Positions 16,107 through 25,017 are shown, counted from the stretch's first letter. The stretch is DNA of 51,011 nucleotides from DATAQC01 sp046263055 (GCA_046263055.1 JBHELO010000157.1:1-51011); one strand, 5' to 3'. A program made the numbers and translations. Notes: a model not told the origin generated them from the sequence alone.

Positions 16107-17622
16107 GCCAGGCCCGGCGGCTCTTCTTGGCCACCCGCTTCCACGCCGCCGGCCACGCCTCCCGCCCGGCCGCCCTCTCGGCCAGCTGGCCGGCGATCAG
16201 CTCGCCGGCGGCCAGGGCCTCGGCGGCCGGCGCCGGTGACGGCCCGTCCGGGTCGGCCACCGCGGCCCGCAACCAGCGCTCGGCCACCACCGCGTCGTGG
16301 TGGTCCCCCAGCACCTCCTGGAGGTCGGCCACCCGGGTCGCGAACCGGCGGGCGGGGCGCCCCACCACCGCCGCCGCGGCGTCCGACGCGTAGCGCGTGC
16401 GCTTGGCCCGGATGCGCACCTGGTGGAGGTCGGCGTCGGCGGGGTCGGTGGGCAGCGCCCGCACCGCGGCGCGCAGCTGCCGCCACGGCCGGGCGACGAG
16501 GCCCACGAGCACCTGGCGGGCAGGATCTGCCGCGCCCGGGCGCAGCGCCGGCTCCCGGGCGCCGGCCACCAGGCGGTCGAGGAGGTCCACGTAGCGCTCT
16601 GCGGCCATCACCTCCGCCAGGCGGGCGGCGGCCGCCTCCCGCTCCTTGGCCAGGCGGCGGAACATGGGGGCGAGGCCGGCCACGTCGGGCTCGGGCAGGG
16701 AGGCGGCCTGGCGCCGCAGGCGGGCAGCCAGGACGTCGGCGTCGCGCACCGCTCCCAGCTCACATCCCAGCCACCGGAGCTCGTCACGCAGGGGCGCCCG
16801 CCAGTCCTCGGCCAGCAGCGGTGCGAACGTGCTCAGGTCGGACCGCAGCCGCCGGGTGGCCACCCGGGCCTGGTGCACGTCCTCGGGGTCGTCGCCGATG
16901 CGCACGCCGGGGTCGTGGCGCAGCAGGCGGGTGACGGACCGGACGAGGGCGGCGGTGACGGCGTCACCGGCGGTGGGGTGGGGACCGAGCTTCACCGGCT
17001 CCAGCTCGGGGGCCTGGCGGGCCCGGTCACCCAGGGCCCGCACCAGCTTGGGCGTGGGGTCCGGGTCCCCGGCGCCGGCCGCCCGCAGGCGGCCCACCAC
17101 TGCGTCGAGCAGCCCGGGCGGGGCCCGGTCCGCCACCTCCACGTCCACCTCCCGGAACCGGGACGCCACCCGCCCGTCGTGCAGCACCGACACCTCCTCG
17201 TCCACCACCTCGGCCACCGCAACGCCCTCCACGTCGGCCAGAGCCAGCGCCACCCGCCGGGTGCGCAGGTGGGCCACCGGCGCCAACGGATCGTGGCGTG
17301 AGTAGGCCCGGACAAGGTCGAGGGCCTGGGCCGGGATGCGGGTGGGCGGGCCGTCGAAGCTGACCTCCCGGCGGACCAGAGCCGGGCCGTCACGGCCTTC
17401 GGGGAGCTTGACCGTCCAGGCCGTGCCCTCCCCCCTGCGATGGCGGACGGTGACGCCCCATCGGGCCAGCCGCAGGTCGTCGGTGTCGAAGTAGACGGCC
17501 TTGACGGTGCGCTCGGGGAGGGGGGCGGCGGTGACGCCGTCGAGCACGCCGTCGAGGACGGGGACCCGAAATCCGGGCCGGGTTCCGAGCTTCACCTCCC
17601 GCTCGATCCCCCCGCCCGGCAC
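16099..17622 (-). CDS. CYTH-CHAD domain protein
   Basis: 507 residues. The N-terminal CYTH triphosphate-tunnel domain (about 1-200) carries the EREVK form of the ExExK motif and acidic strand residues such as EVDVEV. The CHAD domain (about 220-500) has HQARVATRRLRSDLSTF and HQVRIRAKRTRYASDA, the conserved His/Arg/Lys helices known to bind polyphosphate. GTG 17622 is the only in-frame start between the ppk stop and EREVK. It lies 59 bp downstream of ppk1, in the same operon. Function is likely inorganic triphosphatase or polyP-granule association. Confidence 0.9.
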   Translation of the reverse strand: MPGGGIEREVKLGTRPGFRVPVLDGVLDGVTAAPLPERTVKAVYFDTDDLRLARWGVTVRHRRGEGTAWTVKLPEGRDGPALVRREVSFDGPPTRIPAQALDLVRAYSRHDPLAPVAHLRTRRVALALADVEGVAVAEVVDEEVSVLHDGRVASRFREVDVEVADRAPPGLLDAVVGRLRAAGAGDPDPTPKLVRALGDRARQAPELEPVKLGPHPTAGDAVTAALVRSVTRLLRHDPGVRIGDDPEDVHQARVATRRLRSDLSTFAPLLAEDWRAPLRDELRWLGCELGAVRDADVLAARLRRQAASLPEPDVAGLAPMFRRLAKEREAAAARLAEVMAAERYVDLLDRLVAGAREPALRPGAADPARQVLVGLVARPWRQLRAAVRALPTDPADADLHQVRIRAKRTRYASDAAAAVVGRPARRFATRVADLQEVLGDHHDAVVAERWLRAAVADPDGPSPAPAAEALAAGELIAGQLAERAAGREAWPAAWKRVAKKSRRAWLG

Positions 17623-17681
17623 CTCCCGCGTCGTGCCGTCGACCGCCGCCGAAGGCTCCTCGGACTCGGGACCACGGGCCG

Positions 17682-19829
17682 TTACCGGCGCACGGGGGCG
17701 TCGGCCTCCCGCCGGCGGCGGGCCCGCTCGAAGGCCAGCTCCTGGAGCCGGGCCTGGCAGTTGAGACCGTCGACGGTGGGGATCTTGTGCCAGGAGCCGT
17801 CGGCCCGCAGCTCCGAGGCCAGCACGTCGTCGGCCAGGCAGACGTCGAGGATCTCCTGGAGGCGACCCTGCAGTTCGGCCCCGTCCACCGGCACGACCGC
17901 CTCGACGCGGCGGTCCAGGTTGCGGGGCATGAGGTCGGCGGAGCCGATGAGGTAGCGGCGGTCCTCGCGAGGCCCGAAGGCGTAGATGCGGGAGTGCTCC
18001 AGGAAGCGCCCGACGACGGACCGCACGCGGATGTTGTCCGACAGCCCGGGCACCCCGGGGCGGAGGCAGCAGATGCCCCGGACGACCAGGTCGATCCGGG
18101 CCCCGGCGGCCGACGCCGCGTACAGCTCGTCGATCACCGGCGTGTCCACCAGGCTGTTCATCTTCATGACGATGCGGCCGTTCGCTCCCGCGTCGCGCTG
18201 GGCCCGCACCAGGTCCACCACCGCCGAACGCAACGACACCGGCGCCACCAGCAGCTTGCGGTAGTGGGCCTGGCGGCTGTACCCGGTGAGGAAGTTGAAC
18301 AGCTCGGTGAGGTCGGCCCCGAGGTCGGGGTCGGCCGACAGCAGGCCCAGGTCCTCGTAGAGCCGGGCCGTCTTGGGGTTGTAGTTGCCGGTGCCCACGT
18401 GGCAGTACCGCCGGATCCCGCCCGGCTCGTCGCGGACCACCAGCGCCGTCTTGGTGTGGGTCTTCAGCCCGACCAGGCCGTAGACCACGTGGACACCGGC
18501 CTCCTCCAGGGCACGGGCCCAGGCGATGTTCGCCTGCTCGTCGAAGCGGGCCTTCAGCTCCACCAGGGCCGCCACCTGCTTGCCTGCCTCGGCCGCCCGG
18601 ATGAGGGCCTTGACGATGGGACTGTCGCCCGAGGTGCGGTAGAGGGTCTGCTTGATGGCCAGCACCTGGGGGTCGGCGGCGGCCTGCTCGATGAACGCCT
18701 CCACCGAGGTGGTGAACGAGTCGTAGGGGTGATGGACCAGCACCTCCCGCTCGCCCACCACCGCGAACACGTCGACGGCCTCGCCCTCGGGCGGCGCCAG
18801 GCGGGGTTGGGTGACGCCCACCCAGGTGTCGTCCTTGAGCTCCGGGCGGTCGAGCTCGTACACCGACCACAGGCCTCCGAGATCGAGCGGGCCGTCCACC
18901 TCGTAGACGTCGTCCGCCCCCAGCTCGAGCTCCCGCAGGAGCAGGGACCTCGTCTCCGCGGACATCTGGGCGGCCACCTCCAGGCGCACCGCCTTGCCGA
19001 AGCGCCGGCGACGCAACTCCATCTCCACCGCCGCCAGCAGGTCGTCGGCCTCCTCCTCCTCGAGGGCCAGGTCGGCGTTGCGGGTCACCCGGAACGGCAC
19101 GTGGCCGGCGACCTCCATGCCCGGGAACAAGGTGCCCAGGTGGGCGGCGATGACCTGTTCCACCGGGACGAAGCGCTCGCCGTCGGGCATGACGACGAAC
19201 CGGGGCAGCAGCGGCGGCACCTTGACCCGGGCGAAGCGGTTCTCGCCCGTGGTCGGGTCGCGTACCGTCACCGCCAGGTTGAGCGACATGTTGGAGATGT
19301 AGGGGAAGGGGTGGCCGGGATCGACGGCGAGGGGCGTGAGCACCGGGAAGATCCGGTCCCGGAAGACGGCCACCAGGTGGTCGCGGTCGTCGTCGTCGAG
19401 GGTGTCCCAGCCCGACAACACCACGCCTGCGGTTCCCAGGGCGGGGACGACGCCGCCCAGGAAGGCCCGGCCCGAACGGTCGTAGAGGGCACCGACCAGC
19501 GCCCGGATGGCCCGCAGCTGGTCCAACGGCGTCATACCGTCGGGGCTGGTCACCGCCAGGCCGGCGGCCACCTGCTCCTTGAGACCGGCCACCCGGACCT
19601 GGAAGAACTCGTCGAGGCCGTCGCTGAAGATGGCCAGGAACTTGGCCCGCTCCAGCAGCGGCTGGCGCTCGTCCTCGGCCAGGGTGAGCACCCGGGCCGC
19701 GAAGTCGAGCCACGCCAGGTCCCGGTTCAGGTACCGGGCGGCCCGATCGCCGGGGTCGCCGCCGTCGGGGGCGGCCGGTGGGGCGGGCGCGGAGGCGGCG
19801 GCCGGCTCACGCACCTCGACGTCGGTCAC
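17682..19829 (-). CDS. ppk1: Polyphosphate kinase PPK1
   Basis: A 715-residue enzyme making polyP reversibly from ATP; length is standard. The N-terminal domain has LNRDLAWLDFAARVL, and the head domain has HPFPYISNMSLNLAV. The autophosphorylated His is His477 in YCHVGTGNYN, and the second catalytic His is His612 in FLEHSRIY. GTG 19829 was chosen because TACGGT lies 12 nt upstream; a longer ORF begins at 19877 without support. Head gene of ppk1, CYTH-CHAD, Nudix. Confidence 0.97.
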   Translation of the reverse strand: MTDVEVREPAAASAPAPPAAPDGGDPGDRAARYLNRDLAWLDFAARVLTLAEDERQPLLERAKFLAIFSDGLDEFFQVRVAGLKEQVAAGLAVTSPDGMTPLDQLRAIRALVGALYDRSGRAFLGGVVPALGTAGVVLSGWDTLDDDDRDHLVAVFRDRIFPVLTPLAVDPGHPFPYISNMSLNLAVTVRDPTTGENRFARVKVPPLLPRFVVMPDGERFVPVEQVIAAHLGTLFPGMEVAGHVPFRVTRNADLALEEEEADDLLAAVEMELRRRRFGKAVRLEVAAQMSAETRSLLLRELELGADDVYEVDGPLDLGGLWSVYELDRPELKDDTWVGVTQPRLAPPEGEAVDVFAVVGEREVLVHHPYDSFTTSVEAFIEQAAADPQVLAIKQTLYRTSGDSPIVKALIRAAEAGKQVAALVELKARFDEQANIAWARALEEAGVHVVYGLVGLKTHTKTALVVRDEPGGIRRYCHVGTGNYNPKTARLYEDLGLLSADPDLGADLTELFNFLTGYSRQAHYRKLLVAPVSLRSAVVDLVRAQRDAGANGRIVMKMNSLVDTPVIDELYAASAAGARIDLVVRGICCLRPGVPGLSDNIRVRSVVGRFLEHSRIYAFGPREDRRYLIGSADLMPRNLDRRVEAVVPVDGAELQGRLQEILDVCLADDVLASELRADGSWHKIPTVDGLNCQARLQELAFERARRRREADAPVRR

Positions 19830-19835
19830 CCCGTC

Positions 19836-19841
19836 ACCGTA
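19836..19841 (-). promoter_or_regulatory. -10 of ppk1 (TACGGT)
   Basis: 12 nt before GTG 19829; a leaderless arrangement. Confidence 0.5.
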
Positions 19842-19879
19842 ACGGACGCCTTCCGGCCCCAGCCGCGGGTCGGGCACGG

Positions 19880-21070
19880 GTGAGGCGGACCGGGGAGGTG
19901 TCCGACGGTGACCGCCGCGCGCTGGTCGGCACCCGCCACCGGTTGGCGCCGCCGGCCCGCGCCGCCGGGGCGGTGGAGGTGGCCGCCGCCCTGGTGGGCC
20001 TGCACGCCACCGACGCGGCGTCCGTCTACCTGTCCGTCGCCGCCCGGTCCCGCCACCCCGAGCTGGCGGCGGTGGACACCGCCCTTTACGACGACCGCAC
20101 GCTGGTGCGCGTCCTCGGCATGCGCCGCACCATGTTCGTGGTGCCCGCCGAGCTGGCCCCCGTCGTCCACGGCGCCTGCACGGTGGCCATCGCCGCCCGG
20201 GAGCGGCGCCACCTGGTGCGCCAGCTGGAACAGGCGGGGGCGGGGGCCGATTGCGGGCGCCTGCTCCGCCAGGCGGAGGCGGAGACGCTGGCGGTGCTGG
20301 CCGAGCGGGGCTCGGCCACCGCCGCCGAGCTGTCGGCCGCCGTTCCCACCCTGCGCCGGACGTTCAGCTTCGGGGAGGGCACCAGGTGGGCCGGCACCCA
20401 GGGGCTGTCCACCCGCGTGCTGTTCCTCCTGTCCGCCGACGGCCACATCGTGCGGGGACGGCCTCGCGGCTCGTGGGTCAGCACCGCCTATCGGTGGTCC
20501 CCGACCGAGGCGTGGCTGGGGCGCCCCCTGACCGGCTTGGCACCGGCCGATGCCCGGGCCGAGCTGGCCCGCCGCTGGCTGGCCTCCTACGGTCCGGCGG
20601 CTGCCGCCGACCTGAAGTGGTGGGCCGGGTGGACGGTGGCCGAGGCGAGAGCCGCGCTGGCCGCCGCGGGGGCGGTGGAGGTGGACCTGGCCCCCGGCCC
20701 GGGCGTGGCGGCGGCCGGCGAGGAGCATCCGGCCGCACCGCCGGCGTCCGAGCCGTGGGCCGCCCTCCTGCCGTCCCTCGACCCCACCGTCATGGGCTGG
20801 CATGAGCGGGACTGGTACCTGGGGTCGCACCGGCCGCTGCTGTTCGACCGCTCCGGAAACGCCGGGCCCACCGTCTGGTGGGACGGCCGGGTGGTCGGCG
20901 GCTGGGCCCAGCGGGCCGGCGGCGAGGTCCGCGTCCGCCTGCTCCACGACGTCGGGGCCGACGGGCGGGCGGCGGTGGCGGCCGAGGCCGACCGCCTGCA
21001 GCGGCTCCTGGGCCACCGGCGGGTGACGCCCAGGTTCCGGACGCCGCTCGAGCGCGAGCTGTCGGCCTGA
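19880..21070 (+). CDS. Winged-helix DNA-binding protein, AlkZ-like (HTH_42) family
   Basis: 396 residues of the HTH_42/DUF1006 superfamily, which includes AlkZ-type DNA glycosylases that excise alkylated or crosslinked bases. N-terminal winged helices are followed by RRTMFVVPAE and a central FGEGTRWAGTQ. At the place of the AlkZ glutamine motif it reads LHATD (His42 to Asp45), so the catalytic Gln pair is absent and the chemistry may differ. The start is GTG 19880 or 19898. Its immediate downstream neighbour on the same strand is ada, which supports an alkylation-repair role. Confidence 0.8.
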   Translation: MRRTGEVSDGDRRALVGTRHRLAPPARAAGAVEVAAALVGLHATDAASVYLSVAARSRHPELAAVDTALYDDRTLVRVLGMRRTMFVVPAELAPVVHGACTVAIAARERRHLVRQLEQAGAGADCGRLLRQAEAETLAVLAERGSATAAELSAAVPTLRRTFSFGEGTRWAGTQGLSTRVLFLLSADGHIVRGRPRGSWVSTAYRWSPTEAWLGRPLTGLAPADARAELARRWLASYGPAAAADLKWWAGWTVAEARAALAAAGAVEVDLAPGPGVAAAGEEHPAAPPASEPWAALLPSLDPTVMGWHERDWYLGSHRPLLFDRSGNAGPTVWWDGRVVGGWAQRAGGEVRVRLLHDVGADGRAAVAAEADRLQRLLGHRRVTPRFRTPLERELSA

Positions 21071-21155
21071 CGGGCGGCCCCCAAAGGCGTCGGCGGGGTG
21101 CCCGGCGACGGGATTCGGGCGCACGATCCGGAGTGCCGAGCGGCGGCGCCGGCCG

Positions 21156-21161
21156 TACGGT
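21156..21161 (+). promoter_or_regulatory. -10 of ada (TACGGT)
   Basis: 12 nt before ATG 21168. Confidence 0.5.
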
Positions 21162-21167
21162 TGGGCC

Positions 21168-22277
21168 ATGCCCGACCTCGACGACGCCCGGTGGTCGGCG
21201 GTGGCGGCCCGAGACGCCACCGTCGACGGCGTGTTCCTCTACGCGGTGCGGTCCACCCGGGTCTTCTGCCGGCCGTCGTGCCCGTCCCGGCGTCCCCGGC
21301 GGGAGAACGTGGAGTTCTTCTCCACGCCGGCCGCCGCCTCGGCCGCCGGCTTCCGCCCCTGCCGGCGCTGCCGGCCGGAGTCCATGGCCGCCGACCGGCC
21401 CACCAACCGGGTCGTGGTGGCCGCCTGCCGGGCCCTGGAGGCGGCCGACCCGCCGCCCGACCTGGCCGCCCTGGCCGTGGCCGTCGGCCGCAGCCCCCAG
21501 CACCTCCAGCGGCTGTTCACCCGGGTGGTGGGCGTGTCCCCCCGCCGGTACGCCGACACCGTGCGCCTGCAACGGGTCAAGCGGTCCCTCCACGACGGCC
21601 GGCCCGTCACCGAGGCGGTGTACGACGCCGGCTACGGCTCGGCCCGGGGGTTCTACGAGCGGGCCTCTCTCCGCCTGGGCATGGCGCCCTCCGCCTACCG
21701 GGCCGGCGCCCCCGGCGTGGAGGTGGGCTGGGCGGTGGGCGGGTCGGCGGTCGGGCCGGTGCTGGTGGCAGCCACCGAGCGGGGCCTCTGCGCGGTGCGC
21801 CTGGGCCCCGATCCCGCCGACCTGGTGGACGGCCTGGCCGCCGAGCTGCCCGGCGCCCGGTTGTGCGAGCGTTCGGCCTCGCTGGGCGGCGTGCTGGACG
21901 CCGTCGCCACCCTGGCCGGTGGCCGACCGGCCGACCTGGGCCTCCCCCTCGACGTGGCGGGAACCGCCTTCCAGGCCCGGGTATGGGACGCCCTGCGGGC
22001 CATCCCGGCGGGCGAGACCCGCTCCTACGCCGAGGTGGCGGCCGCCGTCGGCGCCCCCGGAGCGGCCCGGGCGGTGGGCAGCGCCTGCGGGGCCAACCCG
22101 GTGGCCGTGGTCGTCCCCTGCCACCGGGTGGTGCGGGCCGACGGCTCCCTCGGTGGCTACCGGTGGGGCCTGGAGCTCAAGTCCCGCCTCCTCGCCGCCG
22201 AGGCCACCGCCCCCGGCGAGGCGGCGAGCGGCGAGCCGGTGCCCTCGGCGGCGGCGCCGGACCACGCGGGCCGGTGA
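21168..22277 (+). CDS. ada: Bifunctional Ada: methyl-sensing activator and O6-methylguanine-DNA methyltransferase
   Basis: A 369-residue fusion. The Ada-Zn domain has Cys34, Cys38, Cys65 and Cys68 (RVFCRPSC, FRPCRRC), where one Cys accepts methyl from phosphotriesters. An AraC-type helix-turn-helix (about 80-185) follows, and the MGMT domain has acceptor Cys318 in VVPCHRVV. It repairs O6-meG and activates its regulon once methylated. A leaderless TACGGT promoter lies before ATG. The C-terminal 25 residues are a low-complexity Ala/Pro tail. Confidence 0.96.
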   Translation: MPDLDDARWSAVAARDATVDGVFLYAVRSTRVFCRPSCPSRRPRRENVEFFSTPAAASAAGFRPCRRCRPESMAADRPTNRVVVAACRALEAADPPPDLAALAVAVGRSPQHLQRLFTRVVGVSPRRYADTVRLQRVKRSLHDGRPVTEAVYDAGYGSARGFYERASLRLGMAPSAYRAGAPGVEVGWAVGGSAVGPVLVAATERGLCAVRLGPDPADLVDGLAAELPGARLCERSASLGGVLDAVATLAGGRPADLGLPLDVAGTAFQARVWDALRAIPAGETRSYAEVAAAVGAPGAARAVGSACGANPVAVVVPCHRVVRADGSLGGYRWGLELKSRLLAAEATAPGEAASGEPVPSAAAPDHAGR

Positions 22278-22341
22278 CCGGTCGTGGGGAGCCACCGGCG
22301 GGGGCGGGGGCGGCGGCGGCGCCTGCCGTGCGCCCCTGGTC

Positions 22342-22347
22342 TATCCT
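22342..22347 (+). promoter_or_regulatory. -10 (TATCCT) before a 24-codon ORF
   Basis: 12 nt before ATG 22354, the same geometry as the -10 of ada. Confidence 0.4.
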
Positions 22348-22353
22348 CCCGAG

Positions 22354-22428
22354 ATGAGCCCGGGTGGCCGGGCCGTCGAGCTCGCTCACGTGCCCGACCC
22401 CGCGGCGGCCCTGGAAGCGGCTGCGTAG
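22354..22428 (+). CDS. Candidate 24-residue leaderless small protein
   Basis: An ATG-to-TAG ORF encoding 24 residues (begins MSPGGRAVELAHVPDP, ends LEAAA). A near-consensus TATCCT lies exactly 12 nt upstream of ATG, as for clearly leaderless genes here. It ends 14 bp before the convergent kinase stop. No family was recognised. It could be a small protein, a leader peptide without a downstream gene, or the promoter and 5' remnant of a lost gene. Confidence 0.35.
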   Translation: MSPGGRAVELAHVPDPAAALEAAA

Positions 22429-22442
22429 CCGGCCGCTGGGGC

Positions 22443-23705
22443 TCACCCGGCGGTGGCCGCGCCGGCCACCACCGGCCCCGGTCCGGCGGGGAGCCGGAGG
22501 GTGAACGTGGAGCCCTTGCCCTCCTGTGACTCCACCCGCACCTCGCCGCCGTGGTTGGCGGCCACGTGGCGCACGATGGCGAGGCCGAGGCCGGTGCCAC
22601 CCGTGTCGCGCCCCCGGGCCCGGTCCACCCGGTAGAAGCGCTCGAAGATGCGTTCGAGGTCGCGGCCGGGTATCCCGATACCGGTGTCGGTCACGTCCAG
22701 CTCCACCCAGTCGCCGCCCCCGCGGGACCGCACGTCCACCGTCGACCCCTTGCCCGAGTACTTGACCGCGTTCTCCAGCAGGTTGAACAGGGCCGAGACG
22801 AGTTGGCGCCGGTCACCCGTGACCGTCAGGCGGCGGGAGGACTCCCCGAACGTGATGGTCACGCCCCGCCGCTCGGCCACCGGCCGCACCCGCTCGGCGG
22901 CCTGGGCCACCACCAGGTGGACGGCCACCGGCTCGCGCACCGGTGCCTCCTCGGACTCGATGCGGCTGAGGTCGAGCAGGTCGTCCACGATGCGGGCCAC
23001 CCGCTGGGACTCCACCTGGAGGCGGTGGGCCAGGCGGTTGGCCACCTCGTGGTCCTCCTCGTCGGCCAACGTCTCCGCCAGCAGGGCGAGCGCCCCCACC
23101 GGGGTCTTGAGCTCGTGGCTGATGTTGGCCACGAAGTCTCGCCGGACCTCTTCCAGGTGCCGGCGCCCGGACACGTCCTCGATGACCGCCACCGCCCCGA
23201 GGCCCCGCCACGCGTCGTCCAGGGCGGTGGCCACGATGGTGAGGGTTCGCCGGGGCGGCCCGTAGAGCTCCAGCGTCTGGCGCTGCAGGCCCTCGTCGGC
23301 GGCCGCCGCCAGCAGGTCGAGCACCGCCTGGCGGGCCAGCGGCTCGGCGTGGTGCGTGCCCATGAACGCCGTCGCCCGCTCGTTCTCGAACACCACCTCC
23401 CCGCCCTCGTCGCACACCACCACGCCCTCGACCACCGCGCTCAGCGCACCCTCCAGGCGGTCGTGGGCCAGGCGGGCGTTGCCCCGTTCGGTGACCGCCC
23501 CCTCGGTCATGCGCTCCAGGCGGGCCAGGTTGCGCTCCAGGCCCAGCTTGCCCACCAGCTCGCCGCCCTCACTGTCCAGGCGGGCGGTGACCGACGCCAG
23601 CCGGCGGGCGACGCTGCGGCGGCTGAGCCCGGCCCACAGCAGGGTGACCAGGACCACCGCGGCGGCCACGGCGGCCACGACCGCATCGACGGCGGCCACG
23701 TGCAT
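22443..23705 (-). CDS. SenX3/PhoR-like sensor histidine kinase
   Basis: 420 residues. One N-terminal membrane helix (AVDAVVAAVAAAVVLVTLLW), a PAS domain (about 85-185, VVEGVVVCDEGGEVVFENE), HisKA with His197 in ISHELKTPVG, and HATPase_c with NLLENAVKYS, DTGIGIP and GTGLGLAIV. The layout is that of the phosphate-sensing SenX3/PhoR group. The partner regulator gene (regX3) and phoU are not adjacent here. ATG 23705 was chosen because TATGGT lies 13 nt upstream; ATG 23717 is in frame. A phosphate signal would suit the nearby polyP genes, but that is inference. Confidence 0.9.
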   Translation of the reverse strand: MHVAAVDAVVAAVAAAVVLVTLLWAGLSRRSVARRLASVTARLDSEGGELVGKLGLERNLARLERMTEGAVTERGNARLAHDRLEGALSAVVEGVVVCDEGGEVVFENERATAFMGTHHAEPLARQAVLDLLAAAADEGLQRQTLELYGPPRRTLTIVATALDDAWRGLGAVAVIEDVSGRRHLEEVRRDFVANISHELKTPVGALALLAETLADEEDHEVANRLAHRLQVESQRVARIVDDLLDLSRIESEEAPVREPVAVHLVVAQAAERVRPVAERRGVTITFGESSRRLTVTGDRRQLVSALFNLLENAVKYSGKGSTVDVRSRGGGDWVELDVTDTGIGIPGRDLERIFERFYRVDRARGRDTGGTGLGLAIVRHVAANHGGEVRVESQEGKGSTFTLRLPAGPGPVVAGAATAG

Positions 23706-23712
23706 CGTCCCA

Positions 23713-23718
23713 ACCATA
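23713..23718 (-). promoter_or_regulatory. -10 of SenX3-like kinase gene (TATGGT)
   Basis: 13 nt before ATG 23705. Confidence 0.45.
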
Positions 23719-23848
23719 GGCTCGGCCTTCGCCCGCCCGGGGCGATGCGACGTCGGCCGCCGCCGGTCCCTGCGGACAGTCTTTGCCGACTCCGGCCCCG
23801 CTCGTCGCGTGCGGCGGCCCCCGGCCACCGCCCGTCGGAAGCGGGCGG

Positions 23849-24658
23849 CTACCGGCCGCTGCCGATGACGGCGGCGGCGGGCAGGGTCACCAGGCCCCTG
23901 GCGCCGCCGTAGGCGCGGGTGGCCACCTCCACGTAGCGGTCCCGCAGGGCGGCCCGCTCGTCGGGGGTGGCGGCGGCCAGCACCGCGCCGGTGCGAGGCG
24001 TGCCGGCCGCCACCGCATCGAACCAACGACCGGGGTCGACGGTGAGCCCCCATCCCACCCGCACGACCATCACGTCCTGCAGGCCGGCCGCATCCAACAG
24101 GGCGCTGAGGTGGGCGTCGTCGGCGTACAGGGCGCTGTCCGGCCCGGGCGGGGCGGCACCGACCACCCCCAGGGACTCGGCCACCGGGCCGAACAGGCCC
24201 AGCGCCGGGTTGGCGGTGGGCACGTCCCAGACGCTCAGAGCCACCCGGCCCCCGCTCACCCGGGCCAGCTCGCCCACCACCGGCAGGGGGCGGGCCAGGT
24301 GGTTGAGCAGGAACCCGGCCACCACCGCGTCGAACCGGCCGTCGGGGAAGGGCAGGGCCCCGGCCGGCGACCGGAGGACCTTGATGCCGGCGGCCCCGGC
24401 CAGGCCCACCATGGCCGCCGACTGGTCGACGGCCACCACCCGGGCGCCCCGGTCCAGCGCCGCCCGGGCCACCACGCCGGGGCCTGTGGCCACGTCGAGC
24501 ACCGACGCCCCGGCGGTGACGCCGGCGACGTTCAGCAGGGCGCCGGCCGCTCCCCGGGTGAGCTCGGGGAGCGCCGCCCCGTAGGCGACGGCCCGGGCCT
24601 CCCACGCATCGCGCTCCCAGGACGCGAAGGCGTCGAGGTGGCCGTCGTCGCCCCTCAT
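23849..24658 (-). CDS. Class I SAM-dependent methyltransferase
   Basis: 269 residues with motif I VLDVATGPGVVAR, an acidic residue ending strand 2 (VVAVDQSAAM), and the post-motif LPFPDGRFDAVV typical of the UbiE/Coq5-like fold. The substrate is not deducible. ATG 24658 has AGGA just upstream; GTG 24685 is in frame. It is separated from the SenX3-like gene by 143 bp in which no gene is seen. Confidence 0.85.
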   Translation of the reverse strand: MRGDDGHLDAFASWERDAWEARAVAYGAALPELTRGAAGALLNVAGVTAGASVLDVATGPGVVARAALDRGARVVAVDQSAAMVGLAGAAGIKVLRSPAGALPFPDGRFDAVVAGFLLNHLARPLPVVGELARVSGGRVALSVWDVPTANPALGLFGPVAESLGVVGAAPPGPDSALYADDAHLSALLDAAGLQDVMVVRVGWGLTVDPGRWFDAVAAGTPRTGAVLAAATPDERAALRDRYVEVATRAYGGARGLVTLPAAAVIGSGR

Positions 24659-24722
24659 TCCTCGGTCCCCGCTCCCCGGTCCCACCGGCCGGGGCCCGGG
24701 TGCACGGGACCGGCCGCTCGGC

Positions 24723-25010
24723 TCAGGTGCCGTCGATGTCCTCGTCGGGGACGCCGAGGTCCCATTCCAGGATCAACGACTCCCGCTCGGCGTCGCGCAC
24801 GACCCGCTCCCGGTTGCGCCGGAACTGCGGGTCGTGGGGCGGCAGGAGCAGCAGGCGGGCGAGGGCCCGCTCCTTGAAGGACTCGATCACCGCCCGGTCC
24901 CCCCCGAACTGGGACACGATCTCCCAGTGGGGCGCCACCGGCCCCTGGTAGATGATGCGGATGTGGCCGCGCGGGGGGCGGTCTTCGAGCTCCTCGGGTG
25001 CGGTGGCCAT
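24723..25010 (-). CDS. Hypothetical 95-residue acidic protein
   Basis: Not recognised. It contains an ordered-looking core (HIRIIYQGPVAPHWEIVSQF), then a charged helix rich in Arg/Glu (RRNRERVVRDAERESL) and an acidic end. The leaderless -10 TACCCT, 13 nt before ATG, supports an independent transcript. It lies 64 bp upstream of the methyltransferase on the same strand. Confidence 0.65.
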   Translation of the reverse strand: MATAPEELEDRPPRGHIRIIYQGPVAPHWEIVSQFGGDRAVIESFKERALARLLLLPPHDPQFRRNRERVVRDAERESLILEWDLGVPDEDIDGT

Positions 25011-25017
25011 GCCGCCC

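Noticed and set aside
16099..19713. 1204-codon minus-strand ORF upstream extension of CYTH-CHAD
   Set aside because: The first 690 or so codons are an alternative frame of ppk1; the real protein begins at GTG 17622 after the ppk1 stop.
17787..19883. 698-codon plus-strand ORF
   Set aside because: Antisense to ppk1, which carries both catalytic histidines; composition is shadow-like.
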